Assembly (NCBI RefSeq): GCF_003668635.1
Contig: NZ_RCWH01000002.1
Span: forward strand, 186,001-250,000
Origin: Planomicrobium sp. Y74
Lineage (GTDB): Bacteria > Bacillota > Bacilli > Bacillales_A > Planococcaceae
Length of the DNA: 64,000 bases
Reading direction: 5' to 3'
Shown: in pieces, positions 10,764-19,077 of the stretch
Numbering within the stretch: the stretch's first letter is position 1
How the letters are laid out: every line of letters begins with the position of its first letter
Notes under the pieces: generated by a model
Databases searched by the model: none
What the model saw: only the letters and a program-made list of their open reading frames with translations
What the model was told of the DNA's origin: nothing
Position numbers and translations under genes: made by a program

Positions 10764-10778
10764 CCAGCTAATATGGCC
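10764..10778. repeat. 15-bp sequence shared in inverted orientation with 54611-54625
   Basis: CCAGCTAATATGGCC here is the exact reverse complement of GGCCATATTAGCTGG at 54611-54625. Both copies flank phased arrays (B/B2 here, F there). Confidence 0.6.
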
Positions 10779-10815
10779 ACCTTTTTTTAAAAATTTAACT
10801 CTTTAAAAATGCAAC

Positions 10816-10899
10816 GGACAGCAAGTGGAGCTTAATGTACAGTATTCAACCTCTAATGGACAGTATTTGATGCATAACGGAGAGTATATCCAATAAACT
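10816..10899. repeat. 21-bp phased array B2, core GGACAGTATT
   Basis: Cores start at 10816, 10837, 10858 and 10879, all steps exactly 21 bp. The core resembles that of array B (GAAAGTATTT), so the two may share origin, although they are not in register with each other. Confidence 0.82.
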
Positions 10900-10950
10900 G
10901 GAAATTCAACTCACTTCTCTCGATCCCAGACCAGCAATTCGAACACCTTT

Positions 10951-11030
10951 CCGGGGAAAACCCGGACGGATGGGATGGTTTCCGCACAGCGGCAACCATC
11001 CCAGGAACATTCGCCGAGGCGAATGTTTTT
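10951..11030 (+). ncRNA. Three consecutive hairpins, the last a perfect terminator; possible small RNA
   Basis: CCGGG-GAAAA-CCCGG (10951-10965), GGGATGGTT...AACCATCCC with an inner CCGC/GCGG (10972-11002), and ACATTCGCC-GA-GGCGAATGT followed by TTTTT (about 11006-11031). The T run is on the plus strand, opposite to the nearest gene (the leftward ligase ending at 11069). It is therefore not simply that gene's terminator, although the hairpin could stop it weakly. No plus-strand promoter is obvious. Confidence 0.35.
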
Positions 11031-11068
11031 CAAACCAAGCCTTCATGCTCTAGAAAAGAAGGGTGATG

Positions 11069-11833
11069 TCATTCATACTTCTTCTCAATATGCCGCACCA
11101 GCAATTCAGCTATATTTTCCTCATGCGTCTGATAAAAGGAGCGGGCGCCTACAGGGTCTTCGATTTCATTGAAGAGGTGGCGACCGTCTTTCGGCAAAAG
11201 AAAATCGATACCGATATAGTCGGCTTTTACAGCGCGGGCTATTTTCAACACTTGCAGCTCCTGAATGAAGTCTAATGTATACCGTTCTATATCTGCACCG
11301 AGCGAAAAGTTTTTCTTGAAGGAAGAGTCCGAGCTGCGTTTAACCGCACCGACTACTTCATCACCGATGATATACACGCGGACATCTGCTGTATGCGAAA
11401 CGACTGGCTGGAAAATCATTTCTGAAGCAAAAGCAGGCAATGCTTCAGCCGACTCCACAATCTCAACTTCCTGCCCGCCGTGGCCGTCGACAGTCTTAGC
11501 GACACACGGAAATTCCTGCGGTTCGCGGAATGTCGGTATGGATGGCACGCCGAGCAGCTGAAATAATTGATGGGACAGCCATTTATCATTAGCGATCCGG
11601 TTGACTTCAGCGCGGTTGATGAGCCGGACGCCTCGGGCTTCTAAAATTCTTGCAGCAGCGGGACGCCGGCAGCGGAACAGCACGGTCTGGTCTTCCAATT
11701 TCGCAACCAGGACATCTAACCCAACTTCGTCCCAATCATCCCAGCAGACCAATTCAAAATCGGCAAATCGCTGCAGTTCCAGGATAAAAGCTTCATTGCG
11801 CTTGGCGTCCGCGGGTTCGTACAATAGGATCAT
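11069..11833 (-). CDS. ATP-grasp ligase, RimK-like (second of a pair)
   Basis: 254 residues. ATP-grasp features: FPCVAKTVDGHGGQEV (ATP-binding lysine and glycine loop), DVRVYIIGDEVVGAVKR, and metal-ligand segment GIDFLLPKDGRHLFNEIEDP with the N-E pair. The family joins a carboxylate to an amine by way of an acyl-phosphate. Substrate unknown. The ATG overlaps the stop of the upstream ligase gene (4 bases) and GGAGGACGG lies before it, so the two are translationally coupled. No candidate substrate peptide is encoded beside them. Confidence 0.75.
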   Translation of the reverse strand: MILLYEPADAKRNEAFILELQRFADFELVCWDDWDEVGLDVLVAKLEDQTVLFRCRRPAAARILEARGVRLINRAEVNRIANDKWLSHQLFQLLGVPSIPTFREPQEFPCVAKTVDGHGGQEVEIVESAEALPAFASEMIFQPVVSHTADVRVYIIGDEVVGAVKRSSDSSFKKNFSLGADIERYTLDFIQELQVLKIARAVKADYIGIDFLLPKDGRHLFNEIEDPVGARSFYQTHEENIAELLVRHIEKKYE

Positions 11834-12693
11834 CGTCCGTCCTCCAGTATATAAGCGATCATGGCGTCCGCAACGTTGATGCCTGTGACGTTTAAGATAT
11901 TCCGGATATGGGCGGCGGCATTCACCTCACAGACGAGAGGCTGTTCGTCGATATCAAACAATAAATCCACTCCGGCGAATATGGCTCCTGTAGCACGGGC
12001 TGCCGCAATGGCGATGACTTTTTGCTGTTCAGTCAATTCGATGGGGGAAGCTTCACCGCCATTTGTGATGTTGGCGCGGAAATCGGTTTTCGATTCACGG
12101 TACATGGCAGCGACGATTTCACCACCGACAATATTGACGCGGATGTCCCTGCCACGGCTCGATTCCACGAATTCCTGAAAGACGAAATCGATGCCGCGGA
12201 GCGCTTCCACTTTTTCAAAAAACTGTTCTTCCGTTTCAATCAGATAGACTTTCATACCGAAAGAGCCGTGGCCTTCTTTGATGATCATTGGAAGGCCAAA
12301 GCGTTCGAGCACTTTCTCGAAATAACCCGATTCACGGATGGAGAAGGCAGGGTAGACTTTCGGTGCTATGATCGTTGCCGGCATTGGCAGTCCTGCAGAA
12401 GCAAGTGCGATGTATTGCTTGGCTTTATTGTCACAGAGGTCGATGATTGCAGGATCGTTATAGACAGGGATGCCGCGGCTTTTCAGGAAATAGCCGAGGA
12501 GGATATCCTTGTCGAGCATGACCGCAAAATCGGGCAAAGCCATATCCGCCGACAGGTCCATTACGGCATCATTATTTTTCATGATGCGGGCTTCGACACC
12601 GGCTCTTTCAGCAGCTTCCGCAACCAATTCTGCCTGGTCGATAAATTTTTCGGAGATTAGACTTCCATTATAAATGATCCAACATACGGCCAT
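11830..12693 (-). CDS. ATP-grasp ligase, RimK-like (first of a pair)
   Basis: 287 residues. Strong RimK-type marks: PMIIKEGHGSFGMKVYLI, the RGRDIRVNIVGGEIVAAMYRE strand, FRANITNGGEASPIEL, and the metal site GVDLLFDIDEQPLVCEVN. RimK relatives add amino acids to protein tails or build amide-linked small molecules. The start is placed at the second ATG (12693) because AAGGTGG is 7 bases upstream of it and too close to the ATG at 12699. It diverges from folC. The pair sits between valS and folC, which are neighbours in B. subtilis. Confidence 0.78.
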   Translation of the reverse strand: MAVCWIIYNGSLISEKFIDQAELVAEAAERAGVEARIMKNNDAVMDLSADMALPDFAVMLDKDILLGYFLKSRGIPVYNDPAIIDLCDNKAKQYIALASAGLPMPATIIAPKVYPAFSIRESGYFEKVLERFGLPMIIKEGHGSFGMKVYLIETEEQFFEKVEALRGIDFVFQEFVESSRGRDIRVNIVGGEIVAAMYRESKTDFRANITNGGEASPIELTEQQKVIAIAAARATGAIFAGVDLLFDIDEQPLVCEVNAAAHIRNILNVTGINVADAMIAYILEDGR

Positions 12694-12763
12694 TTCCATT
12701 CCACCTTCATGCTATACTTATAAAAAAATTGTATCATGTTTAGGCACAGAAAAGAGGTTTTCG

Positions 12764-13954
12764 ATGATTACGGGACTTGATCATTATAAAAATAAATGGC
12801 ATATTGCATCCGACGGATCCATTAAACCGGGATTGGATGCAATTAAACAGGCACTTGCAGAATTGGGCAATCCGCATAAAAATCAAAACTTTATACATAT
12901 CGCCGGCACAAACGGCAAAGGATCTACAGCGGCGTTCATCGCCGCTATACTTATGCAGCATGGCAAGACAGTGGGCAATTTCTTTTCACCGGCTATTGAA
13001 GATGTGCACGACCAAATCCAAATCGACCGGGAACCAGTGAACGAAGAGGATTTCGATGCGGCATTTGAAAAACTGTCCAAGACTCAGACCCCATTAACCG
13101 ATTTCGAATTACTGACGGCGGCAGCTTTTCTTGTATTTAATAGAAGAAAGCCGGATTTCACCATTATCGAAGCTGGCATGGGCGGCCGGTTTGACAGTAC
13201 GAACGTCATCGATCCACTGATTTCCGTGATACCGAGCATTTCATTGGAGCACACCAATTTCCTGGGGAGCACAATCGAGAAAATTGCCTGGCATAAAGCT
13301 GGAATTATCAAAAAAGGTAAGCCGGTCGCAATTGGAGACCTTCCTGAAGAAGCTGAAAAGGTAATCAGTACCATAGCTGAATACATGTCATCCGAGATAT
13401 TAAAGTCTAAAGACCTATACGAAGGGCCGTTAAAATTAAAAGGCCAGCACCAAAAAGCAAATGCCAACTTAGCATGGGTTGCAGCCGAGAAAATATTGAA
13501 TACCCAATTTAAAGAACAAATGGCAATAAAAGGTTTATCCCAAACTTCAATTTCTTATCGTTTTGAAGAAGTGTTTCCAGATGTGATTTTTGATGGAGCA
13601 CATAATGAGGCAAGTGTTGAAGCATTGGTTGAAACGGTGAAAGAAATCTTTCCGGACCGCACCATACACGTAGTAATGGGCTTATTGAAGGATAAAGACC
13701 ATGAAGCGATCCTGCGGAATTTGGAAACGGTAAGTGACCATTTCACCTTCCTGCATTTTGAAAATGAACGTGCATTACCGGCCGAAGTTTTATTTTCAAA
13801 AAGTAGTAGTAAAATAAAGACAATTCTAAATGATTGTGATATATTACCTGTATCTAGTAAAAATGAAGTGACAATAGTCACGGGTTCGCTTTACCTTTTA
13901 GCAATCCTAAGAAAACGGAATTATTCGATGTTTGAACATTACAGACCCGATTAA
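12764..13954 (+). CDS. folC: Folylpolyglutamate synthase / dihydrofolate synthase
   Basis: 396 residues. FolC joins glutamate to dihydropteroate and extends the glutamate tail of folates. The Mur-ligase P-loop AGTNGKGSTAAF is near residue 45, and GMGGRFDSTNVI and the C-terminal DGAHNEASVEAL are typical. The start is the ATG at 12764 with AAGAGG upstream; the frame is open from 12674 but that part overlaps the divergent ligase gene. The 3' part is more AT-rich than the surroundings. Confidence 0.93.
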   Translation: MITGLDHYKNKWHIASDGSIKPGLDAIKQALAELGNPHKNQNFIHIAGTNGKGSTAAFIAAILMQHGKTVGNFFSPAIEDVHDQIQIDREPVNEEDFDAAFEKLSKTQTPLTDFELLTAAAFLVFNRRKPDFTIIEAGMGGRFDSTNVIDPLISVIPSISLEHTNFLGSTIEKIAWHKAGIIKKGKPVAIGDLPEEAEKVISTIAEYMSSEILKSKDLYEGPLKLKGQHQKANANLAWVAAEKILNTQFKEQMAIKGLSQTSISYRFEEVFPDVIFDGAHNEASVEALVETVKEIFPDRTIHVVMGLLKDKDHEAILRNLETVSDHFTFLHFENERALPAEVLFSKSSSKIKTILNDCDILPVSSKNEVTIVTGSLYLLAILRKRNYSMFEHYRPD

Positions 13955-14001
13955 TCAAGTTTCTTCGGCAATAGAGAGAACCTAGTAGGGGAGAAGTTGC
14001 T

Positions 14002-15705
14002 ATGGATAATGTACAGAAAAGAAAAGCAGTTCTGTGGACGCTCTGGGTTCTCATTGTGCCACCTGGACTCTACCTGATATATCAATATTATCCACCGCCT
14101 GCCATATCTCCGGTTGATGCCGCCGCATATCTGGCCTTCTTTATCCTTGCCTGTCTCCTGCCAATGAATATTAACGGTGTGCCGACCTATCTGGTGCAAT
14201 GGCTGACAGTTGCCGTCTTCCTGAAATTCGGCCTGTTTGCTGAAGTCATCTTATCCCAGATTACAATGTTGATTGTCATATTGCGTCTTCGTACATCCGA
14301 AAGCTTGACTATCCGCATACCATTCAATTCCATGATGTTTTTTAGTATTTCCACGTTAGCCGGGATGACTTTTCTTCTTGCCGGCGGTGAAATAGGATCA
14401 TTGGATTTGCTGCATATTCTGGGATACGGTTTACTGTTCCAAATTGTTTCGGTTGTCTCCAATCAGATGATTCTTTATTTTTATGTCAGAAGCTTAGGAG
14501 AACATAAAGATTTCTTCTCGACCGATACCATTTGGGATTTCTCCATTACATTGCTGGTGTTTCCATTGGCTATCGCATTATACATTTCCGAAACCTATAT
14601 CGGCTTGACGGCACTTCTGCTTCTCGGAATTCCCTTCTTTACAATGACCGCCATTATGCGCATGTATAATAACTCGGAAAAAGTAAACAGCGACTTGAAA
14701 AAAGCGGGGGAAATCGGCCATCAACTGGCAGCCCGTCTTTCATCAGATGAAGTGCTGGACCAATTCGTCATTCAGGTGAGCGACCTTTTCCAGGCGGATT
14801 ATGCCTATGTAATTGATTACCGGGACGGCAAGCTCCTGATGCTGAGAATGTTTGAGAACAATGAATTCCAGCCGTTGAACGTTGAACCGGTTAAATACAA
14901 TCAAGGGATTGCCGGCAATGCCATTGTCAATAACAATTCCTATATCTATGACAGCAAAGCCCAGTGGAAGGGAATAGCAAGCGGTTATATGCCGGCTGAA
15001 ACGGAAAGCCTGATGGCGACACCGATTTCCCGGAACAATAGAATCGAAGGTGTGCTGGTACTTGGTTCAAAAAGTAAACACGCATTTGTCCATCACCAGC
15101 TGCAGATTCTGGATATCCTGAGCACCTATTTTGCAGTGTCGCTGGAAAAAGCAGGGTTGATCCAAAAAGCCATTGCGAAAAGCGAGCGCTGCGGCCTGAC
15201 GAAATTGTATAATTACCGTTACCTCGACGAAGCGCTTGAAAAGAGCATGGCGAAAGTAAATAACGGCGAACTGCGCAATCTGTCAGTAGTCATGATGGAC
15301 ATTGACCGTTTTAAAGGGATCAATGATAAGTACGGCCACCAAAGCGGCAATGAAATCCTGGTTGCACTGGCAAACCTGCTGACGGAGATTATCGGCAAAG
15401 AAGGAACCATCGCCCGATACGGCGGAGAAGAGTTTGTTGTGCTGCTGCCGAACTACAGCAAAGAGCTTGCATTATTATTTGCAGAAAACATCCGCAAGGA
15501 AATCGAGAAACGCGAATTCATGATTCAAAGCGATCTGGATGCAGACCGCAGCACGATTCCGATCAAAATCACCATGAGTATCGGCGTGTCATCCGCACCG
15601 GATGATAGTGACGACGGCATGGCAATGATACGCAACGCAGACCGCGCTCTATATATAGGGGCCAAACAGGCGGGGCGCAATAAAGTAGCAGCTTACACAA
15701 AATAA
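14002..15705 (+). CDS. Membrane-bound GAF-GGDEF diguanylate cyclase
   Basis: 567 residues. The first ~215 residues form about seven or eight membrane segments, followed by a GAF domain (about 240-385) and a GGDEF domain (about 400-567). The active-site loop reads ARYGGEEFVVLLP, an intact GGEEF, and MDIDRFKGINDKYGHQSGNE supplies the metal-binding aspartate, so it should make c-di-GMP. The RxxD inhibitory site usually found just before GG(D/E)EF is not present (GKEG instead). ATG at 14002 after GGGGAGAAG. It is followed by a terminator and then by the pilus cluster, whose PilB carries c-di-GMP-type motifs. Confidence 0.9.
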   Translation: MDNVQKRKAVLWTLWVLIVPPGLYLIYQYYPPPAISPVDAAAYLAFFILACLLPMNINGVPTYLVQWLTVAVFLKFGLFAEVILSQITMLIVILRLRTSESLTIRIPFNSMMFFSISTLAGMTFLLAGGEIGSLDLLHILGYGLLFQIVSVVSNQMILYFYVRSLGEHKDFFSTDTIWDFSITLLVFPLAIALYISETYIGLTALLLLGIPFFTMTAIMRMYNNSEKVNSDLKKAGEIGHQLAARLSSDEVLDQFVIQVSDLFQADYAYVIDYRDGKLLMLRMFENNEFQPLNVEPVKYNQGIAGNAIVNNNSYIYDSKAQWKGIASGYMPAETESLMATPISRNNRIEGVLVLGSKSKHAFVHHQLQILDILSTYFAVSLEKAGLIQKAIAKSERCGLTKLYNYRYLDEALEKSMAKVNNGELRNLSVVMMDIDRFKGINDKYGHQSGNEILVALANLLTEIIGKEGTIARYGGEEFVVLLPNYSKELALLFAENIRKEIEKREFMIQSDLDADRSTIPIKITMSIGVSSAPDDSDDGMAMIRNADRALYIGAKQAGRNKVAAYTK

Positions 15706-15747
15706 GACTGGAAGCCGGAATCAACACCGGTTTTCAGTCTTTTTTAC
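15704..15747 (+). terminator. Terminator of the diguanylate cyclase gene
   Basis: AAGACTG...CAGTCTT with an inner CCGG/CCGG pairing, followed by TTTTTT. The stem begins inside the stop codon. Confidence 0.88.
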
Positions 15748-15924
15748 TATACAGGAAAAATATTTGGTAAATATTTAAGAAAAAATGCAGAAAAATATGC
15801 AAAAATATAGTGCAGAAAAAGAATATAAGTGTAATAATGTTAGTTATTAGGATTCACAACATAAGACATTCATAATTTCCATAATTAGTATTTCAACAAT
15901 TATATAGTACATGGGGGGTTGGGA
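15748..15924 (+). other. AT-rich leader of the pilus cluster
   Basis: About 175 bases, very AT-rich, with three imperfect repeats of GCAGAAAAA/GCAAAAATA between 15786 and 15830. The promoter of the cluster should lie here, but I could not pick a convincing -35/-10 pair. Nothing coding was seen. Confidence 0.4.
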
Positions 15925-16512
15925 ATGAGGAAATGCTCAGGCAGCAATGAAAAAGGATTAACTCTGGTCGAAGTATTGGCAGCACTGGTTATTCTGGGTA
16001 TCTTGTTTGTCGGCATCATGACGATTTTCCCGCAGATGACATTGTTTAATGAGAAGACGGAAGCGAAGTTGGATACTATGAACTTGGCGAGGCAGGAGAT
16101 GGCGGCGATTACGGCGCAGGATAAGTGGAAGAAAATCATAGAATTGAATCCTGCAGATCCACTAACAAATGTTCCAGAATTCCTTGATGAAACAAAAATA
16201 GAAATCCAGATGGCTGCACTTAGTTATACGAAGATTACTTCGCCACCGCCACCAGCAGGCATTATGCGTTTTGAAAAGGATGATACTTATTTATACCAAG
16301 CGGATATCTATCTCCAATGCGAAACCTTTTTGAACACTGCTTTAATAGGTACGGAAACCCCACCCGCAGGAAGCTGCGAAAGAGCTGAGAGAGAGAAACT
16401 ATATAAAGTCCATCTAAAACTATATAAATCTGTCCCATCGAGTAGCAATTACCAACTGAGCAGCGAAACGTTCTCATATATAACATATAAGGCAGTAAAT
16501 GAAACTCCGTAG
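15925..16512 (+). CDS. Type IV pilus minor pilin, PilV-like
   Basis: 195 residues with a class III prepilin leader: NEKG cleaved before LTLVEVLAALVILGILF, with glutamate at +5 of the mature protein. The rest is a poorly conserved globular domain with several cysteines (LQCETFLN, AGSCERAE). It is probably a minor pilin in the assembly-priming tip complex. Start at ATG 15925 after a G-rich ribosome site. Base composition is lower in GC than in the flanking housekeeping genes, as usual for fast-changing pilins. Confidence 0.82.
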   Translation: MRKCSGSNEKGLTLVEVLAALVILGILFVGIMTIFPQMTLFNEKTEAKLDTMNLARQEMAAITAQDKWKKIIELNPADPLTNVPEFLDETKIEIQMAALSYTKITSPPPPAGIMRFEKDDTYLYQADIYLQCETFLNTALIGTETPPAGSCERAEREKLYKVHLKLYKSVPSSSNYQLSSETFSYITYKAVNETP

Positions 16513-16531
16513 ACAAGTGGAGGTGGGTAGG

Positions 16532-17011
16532 ATGAAGTGGAATCAAAAAGGGGTCACTTTAGTGGAATTGGTGGCAGCACTGGCACTTGTTTCAATAATT
16601 GCGACTATAGCCTGGACTGCATTGACTATTGGTATGAAGCACGGAGCGGCTGAAACCAATAAAACTATATTGCAGCAAGAAGCCAATGTGATGATCAGCA
16701 GTTTAATGGCAGTTCATCGAGGAAGTGAAAAATACAGCATTATTTTTGAAGGTGATAAATTGAAAGTCGATTATTGCGATAATATGAGTGTCTGTGGAGT
16801 GAGGGAAATATCAGGCAAATACAATTTTACCGGCAGTAATGTTAAAGGGATAAATGTAGATACCAGCAGTGGTACCCCCGTAATCTTTGCTGACTTGACA
16901 CCTGAGAAAGAACACACCGAAATCACCTTGAAAATTACAGATCTGAATAATGCGAAAAGGACATTGACAATTGATACAACATTGTCAAGGTTATTGACCA
17001 ATCAGAACTGA
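16532..17011 (+). CDS. Type IV pilus minor pilin, PilW-like
   Basis: 159 residues. Leader NQKG is followed by VTLVELVAALALVSIIATIAW with glutamate at +5. The downstream domain has two cysteines (VDYCDNMSVCGV). The ATG at 16532 has GTGGAGGTGGG upstream; an earlier in-frame ATG at 16499 overlaps the preceding gene. Likely partner of the neighbouring PilV- and PilX-like proteins in pilus initiation. Confidence 0.8.
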   Translation: MKWNQKGVTLVELVAALALVSIIATIAWTALTIGMKHGAAETNKTILQQEANVMISSLMAVHRGSEKYSIIFEGDKLKVDYCDNMSVCGVREISGKYNFTGSNVKGINVDTSSGTPVIFADLTPEKEHTEITLKITDLNNAKRTLTIDTTLSRLLTNQN

Positions 17012-17025
17012 AGGGAGCAATGAGG

Positions 17026-18612
17026 ATGAAGCAAGTAAAAAACCAACAAGGTTATGCGCTTCTAGTTGTATTATTAATGGTTGTTCTATTTCTCGGTCTG
17101 TCAGCGACTTTTATGGCGGGATCGTTGAGTAACGCTAAACAGGAACAAACGGTGGATGCTTCAAATCAGGCGGTAGCATCCGCAGAAATGGGTGTGAAAT
17201 ATCATTCTGCTGATTTTCAACGGGAAATTGGTATTATCAAGAATAAAATTCTTATTGAAACACAAGATCGAATTAAAGACATAATGGATTGCTTTGATGA
17301 CGGAAGCACTTTATGTGATGAACAATCAGAGTTGACTGCAATGGAAGAGGATATAGATACAGATATGAAAGCGGAATATATACTGCTAATAGAAGAAAAA
17401 ATATCAGATCTTGATTCCAGAAAGACCGATATAATTACACCTTTTCCCGGAGAAGATGCTCAATATAAAATAACAAACGCTTCTGTTATAAAGTTAAATT
17501 CTGCCGATGAAGATGTATCACTTCCTGCTACTGCAGATAAAGAGATTACGTCGCTGCAAGTTCAATTGGATTTAGCGGGCGAATCACGAGGTAAGGTTAA
17601 AATGCTTATGGGTCTTTTTACAGTTGAAGTTCCAGATACATTTTTATCGAATGATCAGAGTTTGACATTAGAGACAGTACCGGCGGCACCAGGAGATATT
17701 ACACTTGATAAAATTTTTAAAGATGCTCCTACTACTAAAAGTTGTGCAACATTAATGGCTGAAATTGCTTCAGGAAGTACTATCACTGGAACCGAATGTG
17801 TAATGGGTCAAGAGCAGACAGCCGAAGGATTCAAAGACTTTTTAATTAGCGAAGGTTTAGATCCAAGAGATTTCACTATCTATGTAGAAAACTTTGTAGA
17901 AAGTTATTGCAGAGCAGAAGGTACCTCAGGTGAAGGCTGTAACCAGAAGGAGTTGGCTGGACTTACGGTGGTTGTTAAGTCGACCGACGCAGTAATAGTG
18001 AATGGATTAGAAATAAAATGGAATGGCCTTTCAAATTCAAGTACCATCATTGACGGATTGTTCAAGATTGGGTCATTGAATAATACGAGTATCCATGCTG
18101 ACGAGCTAAATAAAAAAACTCAAACTATTATTGTAAGAGAGTTGCATGTCACAGGAGACATTAGCGGAGACGGATTACAAAACACCAATTTAGTCATACT
18201 GGGGAAAGATACAACTACCAATTTACCTGATTCAATTATGAAGTTTGATGGTATTGTTAGAATCGGAGATTATGGCAGAATATGCTTCAATATGGACCGT
18301 GTTTTGGAGGCTGACTGGAAAGCTTTGCGGGATAAGGTCCAATTCATGGAAATGAATGGTACTGGACAAATTATTTATTATACAGCAACTGCTGACAGTA
18401 AAAAATTCATCCTTCCGGCCATTGTTGATGGAGATCCAGCCAAAAGATTAACTTCAGAGGAAAGAACAAAACTATATGTTCATGAGTACAATGATTACGC
18501 TGAGTTTCTAAGCAGTTGCGGTGTTACCGTTGACAATAGCAATGACATCATCACAGAGGTTCCTGTACCTTTTATTTTGGATCCAGGAATTGATGTAGAC
18601 GTTCAGTACTAG
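17026..18612 (+). CDS. Large PilX-like pilus protein
   Basis: 528 residues. The N-terminus NQQGYALLVVLLMVVLFLGL resembles the PilX/GspK leader, but there is no glutamate at +5, as in some PilX and GspK proteins. The long, AT-rich remainder is unrecognisable by eye and contains a middle stretch with several cysteines (MDCFDDGSTLC, SYCRAEG, GEGC). Because of its size it may be the tip or adhesin subunit; this is inference. ATG 17026 is preferred to ATG 17020 because AAGGGAG then has an 8-base spacer. Confidence 0.65.
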   Translation: MKQVKNQQGYALLVVLLMVVLFLGLSATFMAGSLSNAKQEQTVDASNQAVASAEMGVKYHSADFQREIGIIKNKILIETQDRIKDIMDCFDDGSTLCDEQSELTAMEEDIDTDMKAEYILLIEEKISDLDSRKTDIITPFPGEDAQYKITNASVIKLNSADEDVSLPATADKEITSLQVQLDLAGESRGKVKMLMGLFTVEVPDTFLSNDQSLTLETVPAAPGDITLDKIFKDAPTTKSCATLMAEIASGSTITGTECVMGQEQTAEGFKDFLISEGLDPRDFTIYVENFVESYCRAEGTSGEGCNQKELAGLTVVVKSTDAVIVNGLEIKWNGLSNSSTIIDGLFKIGSLNNTSIHADELNKKTQTIIVRELHVTGDISGDGLQNTNLVILGKDTTTNLPDSIMKFDGIVRIGDYGRICFNMDRVLEADWKALRDKVQFMEMNGTGQIIYYTATADSKKFILPAIVDGDPAKRLTSEERTKLYVHEYNDYAEFLSSCGVTVDNSNDIITEVPVPFILDPGIDVDVQY

Positions 18613-18650
18613 ATTAGAAAAAAGCTTGACTAACAAAGGGGGATTCACAT

Positions 18651-19076
18651 ATGATCCAAATTTTCATCACCGTCATTGCAGCGGCAATCATCCTGCCGAT
18701 TGCTTACTTCCAGTTTAAAGAGACTCCTCTTCCCAAGAGAATGCTGATTGCAGGATCAATTGTCGCAGCAGCAATCGTTTCGGCTTTTCTCCAATTGCTC
18801 GATTTTGCATTTTACGTGCCGTTGCTGGCCATCGTCGCGATTTCCATGGTCGGAGCGATTGCTTACGCGAAAATCGATGAAATGGAAAAAGCGGAAAAAC
18901 GCCGCATCGCAGAAGAACGAAAAGAGAAACGCCATAAGGCTGTTCATGTGGAAACAGGTTCTATAGAAGAAACTGCCGCTTCAGCTAAAGCGGAGCGATC
19001 GCTTTACGATGCACCAGTACAAGAGAAGAAATCATTTGCCATGCAGACAATCGGTGTGGGCGGGGAGGAGCGTTAA
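18651..19076 (+). CDS. Small membrane protein of the pilus cluster
   Basis: 141 residues. Three hydrophobic segments occupy residues 1-75, followed by a highly charged cytoplasmic tail (EMEKAEKRRIAEERKEKR). I do not recognise a family. It starts at an ATG with AAAGGGGG upstream and sits between the PilX-like and VanW-like genes, so it is probably co-expressed with the pilus proteins. Confidence 0.7.
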   Translation: MIQIFITVIAAAIILPIAYFQFKETPLPKRMLIAGSIVAAAIVSAFLQLLDFAFYVPLLAIVAISMVGAIAYAKIDEMEKAEKRRIAEERKEKRHKAVHVETGSIEETAASAKAERSLYDAPVQEKKSFAMQTIGVGGEER

Positions 19077-19077
19077 G

